Of a DNA stretch of 64,000 bases, positions 10,982-23,385 are shown in pieces. The notes under the pieces were generated by a model. That model saw only the letters and a list, made by a program, of their open reading frames with translations. It made no database searches and was not told the DNA's origin. The position numbers and the translations under genes were made by a program. Source of the DNA: Triglochin maritima (taxonomy: Eukaryota > Streptophyta > Magnoliopsida > Alismatales > Juncaginaceae); the NCBI GenBank assembly GCA_963682175.1, contig OY821787.1, positions 22,236,501 through 22,300,500 on the forward strand, read 5' to 3'. Position 1 is the stretch's first letter; each line of letters opens with the position of its first letter.

Positions 10982-12570
10982 CTAAGGTTTTGCTAGTTCC
11001 GAGCAAAACAAAGAAAGAGAAAAACAAACGAGAAACAAGAAATCATATCTCACTTTCGTAGGAATCACGGTTGCACTTAGCATGTGAACCAAGCCATTAA
11101 ACCTCCTTGTTGCCAAGGAGGAGGAGTGTTGTCTCCTGAGGGTTTTCAGCGGATATACCGACAAAATCCGAACAAGATGCATTATTCAATCTAGACACTC
11201 GACTCGTTGGACAAATTTTGTCGATCATTGGACGCGGTAATCCTACGGGCCGACTCTATATAGGTAATCAGTCCACACACCTAATCTAATGAACCATTAG
11301 TGCAAGTTAAATAAGGAATTAAGTGAAAGACAGTGACAACCTAAACCTCCTCAAGTGATACAAAGTGTAAAGTCCATTAAGGTTCTTCTTCACAATTTTT
11401 TTTTTGTTTCTTTTCTTATTTATTTATTTATTTTTCTTTTTCTTAGTTGGAGCTTAATTCTCCCAGGGTCAGGTTTTATGCATCATTGCCCATGAGGACT
11501 TACACTATCACGTACACCTTTCCCCAAATCTCCACATAGGGCAATACCTACCACCCGTGTAACGGGAGTTCGGTCGGCGCATCCCAAGTCAGATGACTCG
11601 AAAGCACCAGGTACAAAGTCACCTCAGACCTACTTTCCCGAGTGATAGGAGCCGTGCGAGAAGATAGAACACCTACTCACTTATTTCTTATCTATACATG
11701 AACCAAAACCCCTACACTTAATGTATCACAACAAGATTTAAAGGGTCCTTGACAACAACAAACTTCCTTAAGTTAACAGACACAAATTATTAACTCATTA
11801 GGTTCATGGTGGACTTCTTTGAATGTTTGAGCACTGAAACCCTATGATTACTCACCCCCAAGGGAAAACTAGGATGCATCCTAACGACTCGATAAATCCT
11901 AAAGCCACAGTACTAGATATCCTAATGCATCAAGTTCAAGACAATTTTGGGAGCTTTCTTTTTACTTTGACTCTCAACGGTTTTGCACATGCTAAACACA
12001 CACAAAACCCACAAAACATTTTCTTTCGCAAACATATGAAGATTTTGAAAGCACTGTGAAAATTTTGAAGCACTAGGCAAGCAAAAGAAGACAAGTCACC
12101 CAAGGATCATGGCAAGCAGATATATCGATATTTAATGCAGCACACTAACATGACCCTACTAATGCACACAAAATAAAATTAAATCAAAGGAAAAGACTCA
12201 ACTATGTACACACGTAAAATACCTCCCCCTACACCTATTACATTTATTGTCCTCAATGAATGCGAGCAAGATACTACATGGATGTATCCATGAAACAGAA
12301 GAGATCTCACCAACATGAAGTACAAAGGGAAGTTCAAGGTCATGTTGATTGACACAAACCTGAATTTCCTCAAAACCTGTGAGATACTTAAAAAAGGGAG
12401 ATAAAATACGTGAAAGAAATGGGGCCCAAATACACAAGGGTTGGAGCCCACAACAATCAATGCTCACTGAAGGAGTCTTTTATTGTACTTTTTTTAATAT
12501 AACTATGTACAAACATAATTTGTCATCTTCATTTGTCAAAAGACATCAAATGGGAACCTCAAAAGTGGGT
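10982..12570 (-). mobile_element. Athila-type 3' non-coding region
   Basis: Homologous, on the opposite strand, to 3256-5550, and to 40455-41885. It has one unit of the roughly 750-bp repeat (landmarks CCCGTGTAACGGGAG and GGCGCATCCCAAGTC near 11560-11595) and the start region with a GTGTAGGGGGAGGTATTT internal purine tract near 12218. No coding content supported. Confidence 0.75.
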
Positions 12571-13186
12571 CAATGCACTTGGAAATGGAACATGACACCA
12601 CGCGGGGCCAAAATACTCATGCGTGGGCCCCCTTCACAAAGAGCACAAGATGAAATGAGAGGTTCATGAATTGGACGCAAAGGCATCTCATTCAAAGGAT
12701 CAAACTGAAGAGCTTGAACCTCTCAAGAGTTTGGGAAATAAGGGGCAACGGAAGAAGAGTTTCTCCCGTTGCGCTGCTGAGGTTATGATCGTCAATCCAA
12801 ACTCTCCAACCAACAGGCTGGTGCGTCGGAACGAGGTCAAGAACCTCGTTAGGCATGTCTGACACACCAGGCAAACAAAAAGTGGGTGTCATACCCAAGG
12901 TATCCTCCAAGTAACTCCTAATACCCTCATGAGCAATGTAGTTGTTTGATGTTCCATCATTTCCAAGATGACCAGGAACAATAGTGAGAGGTAAACTCTC
13001 ATCAGGTTGTTTGAAATTGAGGGGACTAGGGAGCTCTTGCTTCACCAGAGGTGAGTCCTTAGGAGGTACAACAATAAGATCATGTGGCTCAACGGCCACG
13101 GGATAAGAAGATAAGGCACAATCCTGTGCCGACTCATAAAGAAGCTGGTCCATAGTACTCTCAATTGGAATCGAATCCTCCACCAA
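12571..13186 (-). pseudogene. truncated pol ORF of an Athila deletion derivative
   Basis: The minus-strand frame corresponds to the protease-RT linker (SPLNFKQPDESLPLTIVP, compare LPNNLKYIILGVNEALPLII in the fuller element at 37120-37329). The first RT motif follows (WRVWIDDHNLSSATGE, compare WQVCIDYHKLN). Sequence then stops matching RT after LPLPLISQTLERF, and a new tail ends SILAPRGVMFHFQVH at 12571. A one-base loss near 12700 breaks the frame before the tail. No catalytic RT, RNase H or integrase remains. A homologous ORF, still open, lies on the other strand at 39939-40454, so this is a shared deletion form, not a random fragment. Function of the tail is unknown. Confidence 0.75.
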
Positions 13187-13231
13187 GTGATCGTGAATTG
13201 AAACCCCAAGTCCCTCAGACTGACTAGGAGT

Positions 13232-13924
13232 TTAACTTTGAAAGATTGTGCTTTGAATTTGTGGATGTGGTGGTGATTCGATTTCAGAAGATAAATCCTC
13301 ATGTTGACACGAAAAATTACCCTCCTCACGTTCACGTAATTGCTGTGTCATTTGACTCACTTGCATTTCCATAGTTTGCAAGTAATTCAAGTTGGACTTC
13401 AATAAATTTTGAATGGTTTCCATGAACGTTTGGAGAGTTTGTTTCAAGGAATCAGGTATGCGGTCAACTATGAGGTCTAAGTCAGAGTTTGGGAAATTTT
13501 GGGGTTGGGTGTTGATGGGCTGAGAATGAGTCCAATGAATTGAAGTGGGGTGTTGGTAGAATTCTGGGTCTTCAGGAGGAGGATACTGGGGTGAAAATGA
13601 TGTATAAGAATTTGAATAAGAATTGTCTCCCCACGAATCCATCCCTCTTGGGTTGTACGCGGATGCGTAATGGTCGTAATGAGCACTTTGGGAAAATGTG
13701 TGGTCATACTCAGGCTCATGGGCAACATAAGGACATTCCCCGATAACATGACCACTCAACCAACAACATTCACACGGTGTGGCTACCGGAGCCACCGGTG
13801 CACCCATCTCATCTACCACATGCATGAAAGAGGCCAAAGGTTCCTGTAATGTCTCAGTTTGATGACCAACATATGATCCGACGTAACTATATGGTGGTCT
13901 AGCAGTCGGTGCCTCTCTCTAGCA
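13232..13924 (-). pseudogene. Athila-type gag C-terminal part with zinc knuckle
   Basis: The minus-strand frame is open from about 13924 through an ATG at 13837 to the stop at 13232. It has a CCHC knuckle CECCWLSGHVIGEC (CX2CX4HX4C). A Tyr/Asn/Pro-rich stretch follows (YNPRGMDSWGDN, like the YNPGWRNHPNF of Athila gag), then a coiled segment ending TMEMQVSQMTQQLREREEG that matches LEVQIGQLAHQLHERENG at 38336-38533. The gag N-terminus is missing: at about 13925 the frame runs into an LTR truncated at its own 3' end, which implies a deletion across the LTR-gag boundary. RNA binding is the usual role of such a domain. Confidence 0.78.
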
Positions 13925-14603
13925 GTCGGGAGCGCGTGCACGTCAAATTCCACCATACTCGAGTGGGCAAAGAAGAGACAAATCAGGTTGGAATTACACT
14001 ACAATGCGTATGAAATTTGAAAACTAACAATAAAAGTAAACCCCGTAGGGGGTAGAGAACGAAAGTGGAAATGAAAATATTTGTACCTGTGAGTGTTCAT
14101 TTGTGCTCATCATAACATGTAATACATGAAATCCATAACACAAAATCCAACTTTGCGTCCACATGATATGAGGTAACACATTGTCGTTAAAACATACAAG
14201 ACAATAATTGAAATGATGCTAAAAATGGATCATGCCTAATGACCAAACCCCACTATGTCTCCACATGAAATAACATTTAACACAATCATGAAAACATACA
14301 AGACATTAATTAAGGTGAGGCCAACAAGAACACAAGCTCCCACATGTCATGTTTCCTTCTTCCACTCCATCCTTATCCTCACCACATCATTCCCTATAAA
14401 ATAGGCTCACTAATCTAAGCACATGGTAAGCATCACTCAAGAGCATTAGCACATCAAAGAGAAGAGTGAAATCCTATTAGATGGTTATGGAAATCATGTG
14501 AGGTTCAAAAGTTAGGATTAACACACACACACACCTAATACATCACATACTCACATCGCCTTCTTCTCCCTACTCATCTCTAAACTAAAGTAGGCATAAA
14601 AAC
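13925..14603 (-). mobile_element. Athila-type LTR, distal half (split by array)
   Basis: Continuation of the LTR at 26079-26793. It contains the CCCCGTAGGGGGTAGAG segment and the ACACAAATGAACACTC-type sequence shared with the distal parts of the other Athila LTRs. The last part of the LTR is lost at about 13925. It ends at 14603 with AAAAC, one half of the target duplication of the copia array. Confidence 0.72.
14599..14603. repeat. target site duplication AAAAC (left)
   Basis: AAAAC directly before TGTAGGATCG. The same five bases follow the last LTR at 26074-26078. Removing the array and one copy rejoins a continuous Athila LTR, which supports a single original insertion. Confidence 0.85.
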
Positions 14604-15161
14604 TGTAGGATCGTGTGGGTTATGGGTCCACTAATCACTTTTAATCTAATCCCTAATTTTCTACTTGATTAAGCAAACAAATGCGCAGCGGAATAAACAA
14701 ACAAGTAGAGAAAGAAAGACAATGCAAACCACAAAAGACGCGTCGGTTTTTATAGAGGTTCGGCACCCCACCCGGGTCCTAGTCCTCTCTTGTAAGCTCC
14801 GCTCGACTCCGCGAGCTCCGCTTACGTCTTCACTAACCACTCCCCGTTCCGGGCCGGGAGAGAACGCCTTTACACCACAAGCAACGCGAACAACCCTCGC
14901 TTGCTTGAATTCTTCCTCTCACAATCTGAGAGGGACACTTCGGGCTTTCACCGAAGTCCTTGCTTCTTTTGACAACACTTGTAACTGAGTGGGATTCACT
15001 CTCTAATTGAGCACACTTTGAGTAGGATGAGTATATGATCAAATGTGTGAAGTTTAGGCTTAAAGAGTGTAGAATTGGGAGCTTTGAGGATTGAGGTTTC
15101 TCTCTAATGTATTGGGACAATTGGAGTTGGAGAGTTGTGTTAACAACAAGTCTTGAACCTC

Positions 15162-15169
15162 TATTTATA
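15162..15169 (-). promoter_or_regulatory. LTR TATA box
   Basis: TATAAATA on the minus strand, about 100 bp downstream (element sense) of the first palindrome at 15266. It recurs every 3320 bp in LTRs B, C and D. Confidence 0.75.
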
Positions 15170-15265
15170 AGCTCCTAAGGTATTCTAGCCGTTGGGGATA
15201 GATTTGATTTGGTTTTGTGCAAGATACACAATGCAGAAAATCGGGCTGCAAATCTGTCCAGAACC

Positions 15266-15734
15266 GGTCGACCGAAACAAGTAAACCGGTCGACCGTTAA
15301 CTTGATTTCAAAGAGAACGGTCGAACAAAAGAATATTCGGTCGGACAAACGAGGTAGAACTTAACTCTACTTAAGTGAATCGGTCGAACCAAAGTATGGG
15401 GCGGTCGACCGATAAGGGGATTCGGTTGAGACAAAGGTCAATCGGTCGAACGAGAAATGTGTCGACCGATAGCAGGGAATTTGGTTTCTGAAAATATGTT
15501 CAACCGGTCGACCAAAACAAGGTCTTCGTTCGACCGGTTACCGAATGTATTTTGGGGTTAAGTTTTGTTTTATACGAATACGACCGTTATAGGAATACGA
15601 CAAGAAAAACGGTCATATTAAAATCCGGGATCGGTCGACCGAAAAGGTAGAACCGGTCGACCGGTAGAGTTCGGTAAAATCACTGTGGAGAGTCTGTTAT
15701 AAACCGGTCGAATTGAGAACTGGTTCGGTCGACC
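15266..15734 (-). promoter_or_regulatory. GGTCGACC palindrome cluster in LTR U3
   Basis: Seven perfect GGTCGACC sites at 15266, 15288, 15403, 15506, 15633, 15655 and 15727, plus about eight near-matches such as CGGTCGAAC, CGGTCGGAC and GTCGACCG. The clusters recur in LTRs B, C and D. Here the centre is almost always CG, unlike the LTR at 1741. Confidence 0.82.
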
Positions 15735-16114
15735 GGTTCACACAGGAAATCTGGGTTTAAGTTTATAAGTGATTTCCGACTAAGGTTTGGGTGATCTAAT
15801 GAAGTCCAAATAAAGTGAAATTTCGTGTGTGACTTCTATAGGGAACCTATTGTGTATGTGATTGGTTTTTAACTCTTGTATGCTCAATTTACACATGTTC
15901 CTAAGACTCAAAATAAAATCAAGATTACAAGTCTTCATTTAGCTTTATTACAAATCTTGACTTGATTTCCTTCCTTCCATGAGTCTTGATCACCTGTAGA
16001 GGTTAGCACAACACAATATACATGCAATGCAATATGTGTGCTACTCTACATCATCATAATTAAGATTAGGTTAATTAAATCATCAAAACATAGATTAAGG
16101 CCAAAAAGCCAACA

Positions 16115-16745
16115 ATCTCCCCCTTTTTGATGATGGCAACCTATATCTTAATTCTATCTAAATACATGGAATTTGTATATGTAAACTATGCATATTAATG
16201 CTCCCCCTATGGATGTGCATAGTTTTTGTTCAATTTTATGCCAAATTCCAAGTTACCCCCTTAATTATCTCTCCCCCTTTGACATCCATCAAAAATAATA
16301 ATTATTTAAGACTTTAAGCTTAGAATTTGGATGTCTTGTAATGAAGTTGCTCCCCCTAAATTTTGCACTTCATTACTCTAATAAAAGATATAACATTTAA
16401 GCTCCCCTATCAATAAGGCTAAATTGAAACAATGAGTATGATGAAATTTTAAGTTCAATTAAGTTTCTTCTTAAGCCTTATTCTAACATCCATTTAGAAT
16501 TGACATTTAAAATCAATGGATGTGATAAATGATTTGCAATGAATAGGGTTAATGATTTTCAATGAATTGAACTTTATGATATGTCAATTAAGCATGTGAA
16601 GCTAGATTAGAGCTAATTTAACATGAATTGTATAGATAGGAATTTATACCAATGTTGAATTCGAATTTAGCTCCAATCTCATTTGGTGATGCAACCGGAT
16701 TTGAATTTGACTCTTGAGCTCACCCGGTCACCACCAATCTCCTCC
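16115..16745 (-). other. non-coding 3' internal region and polypurine tract
   Basis: Lies between the gag stop and the LTR. The LTR-proximal end reads AAAAAGGGGGAGAT on the minus strand, a good polypurine tract. Several further GGGGGAG runs (C-rich on the plus strand near 16200, 16260 and 16350) dot the region. There is no pol coding. It repeats at 19434-20065 and 22754-23385. Confidence 0.75.
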
Positions 16746-17957
16746 TCAAGCTCCTACAAGAGTAGATTTAGGTACCCAAACAACTTTGGGTCCTTGAGTG
16801 TTAGCTTTGGGAATCCACACCATTTTGGTTTTGGGAGCCCACACACTTGAGGAAGTAGACTTGACAAATAAATGCTTGCCATTTAATGTAGTATGAGATA
16901 CATGGTTTTTTAATTGAACATTGTATCCTAAACCATGTTTAGCTAAGGATTGTCTTTGACTACCTAAAAGCATATCAAGCATTTTTGTTCCTTTAGTGAA
17001 CATTTCTAGATCTTTTCTTAATTGCATATTTGAGACTTTAAGATCTACATGTTCATCAACAATGGGTGTTTTACTTAGACTAGCAAGTGATGATTCATTT
17101 GATTCAAGTCTAGCAATCACCTCATTCTTTTCATTCATGATTAATTCAATTTGGCATTTGAGATCATTTATAGTTTTTCTAGCATTTTTGTTCTTTTCAC
17201 AAATGATCTCATATTGTTTAACTAAATCATGAAATGCATTTTGAAGCTCATCATGTGTATAATTTTCATTATTTGCACTAGAGTTTGAGCTATCACTATA
17301 ATAAGACTTAGTTGAGCATGAATTACTAGAACAAGAGTTAGAATCTACCTCACTTTGATCTTCAATAGCCATGAAGCATGAGTGAGCCACTTCTCTTCTA
17401 CTTTGCAAGGAAGAAGACGATGATGATGGTGATGAAGAATCATCCCATGTAGCCTTGTGTGCTTCCTCCTTCCTTTCTCTTCTCTTGCTCTTCTCCTTTT
17501 CTTTTCTCCTCTCCCTTCTCTCCTTTTTCTTCTCCCCTTCTCTTCTCTCATTTTCACTCTCCTCCCTCTCTTTTTCTTTTTCTCTTTTCTCACTTCTTCT
17601 ACCTCTTCTTTCATTCTTTTCTCCTTTATCCCTCTTGAGGTATTTGAAGAAGTCTTGGGCAAGGACCTCAATGTCCTCTTCTTCCACCCTCCTTGGCTCA
17701 TCAAAATTTGCATGTAATGCCACCACGGAGTTTTTCTTTGATGCTTCCTTCTCTCTTCGATGACTCAAATGGAGCTCATAGGCCATGAGATTTCCAATGA
17801 GTTCCTCCATCTTCAATTTTGAAAGATCGTGCGATTCTTCGATTGCCACGACCTTGTCTTCCCAATCGTTGCTCAATGACCAGAGGAATTTTCGAGTCAT
17901 CTCTCCTTCATTTATCCACAAAATGTAAGATGTGTGGGTTATGGGTCCACTAATCAC
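16746..17957 (-). pseudogene. gag of array unit 1 (N-terminally truncated)
   Basis: Open frame of 403 codons, of which the first 15 or so are read from LTR sequence (GTG at 17957). The first in-frame ATG within gag-like sequence is at 17898-17900 (MTRKFL). It contains the UBN2 core end (LSNDWEDKVVAIEESHDLSK), a long Lys/Arg/Glu-rich stretch, KATWDDSSSPSSSSSS, an acidic Ser/Asn-rich segment, a coiled coil near residues 230-300, and the terminal WAPKTKMVWIPKA motif. About 180 N-terminal residues present in the complete gag are missing, as is a CCHC knuckle. It has Trp where units 2 and 3 have Arg (KFLWSLSND), consistent with a C-to-T change at CpG. Coding integrity is recent history, not proof of function. 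Confidence 0.85.
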
Positions 17958-19433
17958 TTTTAATCTAATCCCTAATTTTCTACTTGATTAAGCAAACAAA
18001 TGCGCAGCGGAATAAACAAACAAGTAGAGAAAGAAAGACAATGCAAACCACAAAAGACGCGTCGGTTTTTATAGAGGTTCGGCACCCCACCCGGGTCCTA
18101 GTCCTCTCTTGTAAGCTCCGCTCGACTCCGCGAGCTCCGCTTACGTCTTCACTAACCACTCCCCGTTCCGGGCCGGGAGAGAACGCCTTTACACCACAAG
18201 CAACGCGAACAACCCTCGCTTGCTTGAATTCTTCCTCTCACAATCTGAGAGGGACACTTCGGGCTTTCACCGAAGTCCTTGCTTCTTTTGACAACACTTG
18301 TAACTGAGTGGGATTCACTCTCTAATTGAGCACACTTTGAGTAGGATGAGTATATTATCAAATGTGTGAAGTTTAGGCTTAAAGAGTGTAGAATTGGGAG
18401 CTTTGAGGATTGAGGTTTCTCTCTAATGTATTGGGACAATTGGAGTTGGAGAGTTGTGTTAACAACAAGTCTTGAACCTCTATTTATAAGCTCCTAAGGT
18501 ATTCTAGCCGTTGGGGATAGATTTGATTTGGTTTTGTGCAAGATACACAATGCAGAAAATCGGGCTGCAAATCTGTCCAGAACCGGTCGACCGAAACAAG
18601 TAAACCGGTCGACCGTTAACTTGATTTCAAAGAGAACGGTCGAACAAAAGAATATTCGGTCGGACAAACGAGGTAGAACTTAACTCTACTTAAGTGAATC
18701 GGTCGAACCAAAGTATGGGGCGGTCGACCGATAAGGGGATTCGGTTGAGACAAAGGTCAATCGGTCGAACGAGAAATGTGTCGACCGATAGCAGGGAATT
18801 TGGTTTCTGAAAATATGTTCAACCGGTCGACCGAAACAAGGTCTTCGTTCGACCGGTTACCGAATGTATTTTGGGGTTAAGTTTTGTTTTATACGAATAC
18901 GACCGTTATAGGAATACGACAAGAAAAACGGTCATATTAAAATCCGGGATCGGTCGACCGAAAAGGTAGAACCGGTCGACCGGTAGAGTTCGGTAAAATC
19001 ACTGTGGAGAGTCTGTTATAAACCGGTCGAATTGAGAACTGGTTCGGTCGACCGGTTCACACAGGAAATCTGGGTTTAAGTTTATAAGTGATTTCCGACT
19101 AAGGTTTGGGTGATCTAATGAAGTCCAAATAAAGTGAAATTTCGTGTGTGACTTCTATAGGGAACCTATTGTGTATGTGATTGGTTTTTAACTCTTGTAT
19201 GCTCAATTTACACATGTTCCTAAGACTCAAAATAAAATCAAGATTACAAGTCTTCATTTAGCTTTATTACAAATCTTGACTTGATTTCCTTCCTTCCATG
19301 AGTCTTGATCACCTGTAGAGGTTAGCACAACACAATATACATGCAATGCAATATGTGTGCTACTCTACATCATCATAATTAAGATTAGGTTAATTAAATC
19401 ATCAAAACATAGATTAAGGCCAAAAAGCCAACA
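17931..19433 (-). mobile_element. array LTR B
   Basis: Nearly identical to LTR A but its left terminus is replaced: gag-like sequence ends near 17913 and about 17 bases of filler precede TGTGTGGGTTATGG. The right end AAAAAGCCAACA is intact. Confidence 0.88.
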
Positions 19434-20065
19434 ATCTCCCCCTTTTTGATGATGGCAACCTATATCTTAATTCTATCTAAATACATGGAATTTGTATATG
19501 TAAACTATGCATATTAATGCTCCCCCTATGGATGTGCATAGTTTTTGTTCAATTTTATGCCAAATTCCAAGTTACCCCCTTAATTATCTCTCCCCCTTTG
19601 ACATCCATCAAAAATAATAATTATTTAAGACTTTAAGCTTAGAATTTGGATGTCTTGTAATGAAGTTGCTCCCCCTAAATTTTGCACTTCATTACTCTAA
19701 TAAAAGATATAACATTTAAGCTCCCCCTATCAATAAGGCTAAATTGAAACAATGAGTATGATGAAATTTTAAGTTCAATTAAGTTTCTTCTTAAGCCTTA
19801 TTCTAACATCGATTTAGAATTGACATTTAAAATCAATGGATGTGATAAATGATTTGCAATGAATAGGGTTAATGATTTTCAATGAATTGAACTATATGAT
19901 ATGTCAATTAAGCATGTGAAGCTAGATTAGAGCTAATTTAACATGAATTGTATAGATAGGAATTTATACCAATGTTGAATTCGAATTTAGCTCCAATCTC
20001 ATTTCGTGATGCAACCGGATTTGAATTTGACTCTTGAGCTCACCCGGTCACCACCAATCTCCTCC

Positions 20066-21277
20066 TCAAGCTCCTACAAGAGTAGATTTAGGTACCCAAA
20101 CAACTTTGGGTCCTTGAGTGTTAGCTTTGGGAATCCACACCATTTTGGTTTTGGGAGCCCACACACTTGAGGAAGTAGACTTGACAAATAAATGCTTGCC
20201 ATTTAATGTAGTATGAGATACATGGTTTTTTAATTGAACATTGTATCCTAAACCATGTTTAGCTAAGGATTGTCTTTGACTACCTAAAAGCATATCAAGC
20301 ATTTTTGTTCCTTTAGTGAACATTTCTAGATCTTTTCTTAATTGCATATTTGAGACTTTAAGATCTACATGTTCATCAACAATGGGTGTTTTACTTAGAC
20401 TAGCAAGTGATGATTCATTTGATTCAAGTCTAGCAATCACCTCATTCTTTTCATTCATGATTAATTCAATTTGGCATTTGAGATCATTTATAGTTTTTCT
20501 AGCATTTTTGTTCTTTTCACAAATGATCTCATATTGTTTAACTAAATCATGAAATGCATTTTGAAGCTCATCATGTGTATAATTTTCATTATTTGCACTA
20601 GAGTTTGAGCTATCACTATAATAAGACTTAGTTGAGCATGAATTACTAGAACAAGAGTTAGAATCTACCTCACTTTGATCTTCAATAGCCATGAAGCATG
20701 AGTGAGCCACTTCTCTTCTACTTTGCAAGGAAGAAGACGATGATGATGGTGATGAAGAATCATCCCATGTAGCCTTGTGTGCTTCCTCCTTCCTTTCTCT
20801 TCTCTTGCTCTTCTCCTTTTCTTTTCTCCTCTCCCTTCTCTCCTTTTTCTTCTCCCCTTCTCTTCTCTCATTTTCACTCTCCTCCCTCTCTTTTTCTTTT
20901 TCTCTTTTCTCACTTCTTCTACCTCTTCTTTCATTCTTTTCTCCTTTATCCCTCTTGAGGTATTTGAAGAAGTCTTGGGCAAGGACCTCAATGTCCTCTT
21001 CTTCCACCCTCCTTGGCTCATCAAAATTTGCATGTAATGCCACCACGGAGTTTTTCTTTGATGCTTCCTTCTCTCTTCGATGACTCAAATGGAGCTCATA
21101 GGCCATGAGATTTCCAATGAGTTCTTCCATCTTCAATTTTGAAAGATCGTGCGATTCTTCGATTGCCACGACCTTGTCTTCCCAATCGTTGCTCAATGAC
21201 CGGAGGAATTTTCGAGTCATCTCTCCTTCATTTATCCACAAAATGTAAGATGTGTGGGTTATGGGTCCACTAATCAC
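20066..21277 (-). pseudogene. gag of array unit 2 (N-terminally truncated)
   Basis: Same 403-codon frame as unit 1 with one residue different (KFLRSLSND). Structure, missing N-terminus and LTR-derived leader are the same, exactly 3320 bp further along. The first gag-like ATG is at 21218-21220. Confidence 0.85.
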
Positions 21278-22753
21278 TTTTAATCTAATCCCTAATTTTC
21301 TACTTGATTAAGCAAACAAATGCGCAGCGGAATAAACAAACAAGTAGAGAAAGAAAGACAATGCAAACCACAAAAGACGCGTCGGTTTTTATAGAGGTTC
21401 GGCACCCCACCCGGGTCCTAGTCCTCTCTTGTAAGCTCCGCTCGACTCCGCGAGCTCCGCTTACGTCTTCACTAACCACTCCCCGTTCCGGGCCGGGAGA
21501 GAACGCCTTTACACCACAAGCAACGCGAACAACCCTCGCTTGCTTGAATTCTTCCTCTCACAATCTGAGAGGGACACTTCGGGCTTTCACCGAAGTCCTT
21601 GCTTCTTTTGACAACACTTGTAACTGAGTGGGATTCACTCTCTAATTGAGCACACTTTGAGTAGGATGAGTATATGATCAAATGTGTGAAGTTTAGGCTT
21701 AAAGAGTGTAGAATTGGGAGCTTTGAGGATTGAGGTTTCTCTCTAATGTATTGGGACAATTGGAGTTGGAGAGTTGTGTTAACAACAAGTCTTGAACCTC
21801 TATTTATAAGCTCCTAAGGTATTCTAGCCGTTGGGGATAGATTTGATTTGGTTTTGTGCAAGATACACAATGCAGAAAATCGGGCTGCAAATCTGTCCAG
21901 AACCGGTCGACCGAAACAAGTAAACCGGTCGACCGTTAACTTGATTTCAAAGAGAACGGTCGAACAAAAGAATATTCGGTCGGACAAACGAGGTAGAACT
22001 TAACTCTACTTAAGTGAATCGGTCGAACCAAAGTATGGGGCGGTCGACCGATAAGGGGATTCGGTTGAGACAAAGGTCAATCGGTCGAACGAGAAATGTG
22101 TCGACCGATAGCAGGGAATTTGGTTTCTGAAAATATGTTCAACCGGTCGACCGAAACAAGGTCTTCGTTCGACCGGTTACCGAATGTATTTTGGGGTTAA
22201 GTTTTGTTTTATACGAATACGACCGTTATAGGAATACGACAAGAAAAACGGTCATATTAAAATCCGGGATCGGTCGACCGAAAAGGTAGAACCGGTCGAC
22301 CGGTAGAGTTCGGTAAAATCACTGTGGAGAGTCTGTTATAAACCGGTCGAATTGAGAACTGGTTCGGTCGACCGGTTCACACAGGAAATCTGGGTTTAAG
22401 TTTATAAGTGATTTCCGACTAAGGTTTGGGTGATCTAATGAAGTCCAAATAAAGTGAAATTTCGTGTGTGACTTCTATAGGGAACCTATTGTGTATGTGA
22501 TTGGTTTTTAACTCTTGTATGCTCAATTTACACATGTTCCTAAGACTCAAAATAAAATCAAGATTACAAGTCTTCATTTAGCTTTATTACAAATCTTGAC
22601 TTGATTTCCTTCCTTCCATGAGTCTTGATCACCTGTAGAGGTTAGCACAACACAATATACATGCAATGCAATATGTGTGCTACTCTACATCATCATAATT
22701 AAGATTAGGTTAATTAAATCATCAAAACATAGATTAAGGCCAAAAAGCCAACA
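21251..22753 (-). mobile_element. array LTR C
   Basis: Practically identical to LTR B, including the truncated left end next to gag at 21234-21250. It carries the TATA box near 21799-21806 and the palindrome cluster. Confidence 0.88.
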
Positions 22754-23385
22754 ATCTCCCCCTTTTTGATGATGGCAACCTATATCTTAATTCTATCTAA
22801 ATACATGGAATTTGTATATGTAAACTATGCATATTAATGCTCCCCCTATGGATGTGCATAGTTTTTGTTCAATTTTATGCCAAATTCCAAGTTACCCCCT
22901 TAATTATCTCTCCCCCTTTGACATCCATCAAAAATAATAATTATTTAAGACTTTAAGCTTAGAATTTGGATGTCTTGTAATGAAGTTGCTCCCCCTAAAT
23001 TTTGCACTTCATTACTCTAATAAAAGATATAACATTTAAGCTCCCCCTATCAATAAGGCTAAATTGAAACAATGAGTATGATGAAATTTTAAGTTCAATT
23101 AAGTTTCTTCTTAAGCCTTATTCTAACATCCATTTAGAATTGACATTTAAAATCAATGGATGTGATAAATGATTTGCAATGAATAGGGTTAATGATTTTC
23201 AATGAATTGAACTATATGATATGTCAATTAAGCATGTAAAGCTAGATTAGAGCTAATTTAACATGAATTGTATAGATAGGAATTTATACCAATGTTGAAT
23301 TCGAATTTAGCTCCAATCTCATTTGGTGATGCAACCGGATTTGAATTTGACTCTTGAGCTCACCCGGTCACCACCAATCTCCTCC

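Larger units (their letters stand above)
14604..16114 (-). mobile_element. array LTR A
   Basis: 1511 bp, TGTAGGATCG...AAAAAGCCAACA. It is the only left-end LTR in the array with its full terminus. TATA box TATAAATA on the minus strand at 15162-15169. One palindrome carries a change relative to LTRs B and C (GGTCGACCA for GGTCGACCG near 15506). Confidence 0.9.

Noticed and set aside
12179..12467. Overlapping minus-strand frames after the pol remnant (93 and 89 codons) as an envelope-like gene
   Set aside because: Two frames overlap, neither shows signal peptide, membrane anchor and cleavage pattern convincingly, and the segment aligns to non-coding 3' region in other copies.
14665..14988. 107-codon plus-strand frame repeated at 17984, 21304 and 24624, with relatives at 55792 and 59670
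   Set aside because: It lies antisense within LTR R-U5, is conserved only because the LTRs are, and shows no domain. Treated as a shadow of the LTR.
15266..15734. Regularly recurring short palindromes as a CRISPR-like array
   Set aside because: Spacing is irregular, repeats are only 8-12 bp, and the context is a plant LTR promoter.
17455..17763. Ser/Leu/Phe-rich plus-strand frames resembling membrane proteins (also 20775, 24095, 813, 58692)
   Set aside because: They are exact antisense of the Lys/Arg/Glu-rich part of gag; AAG/GAG codons read backwards give Leu/Phe/Ser runs.
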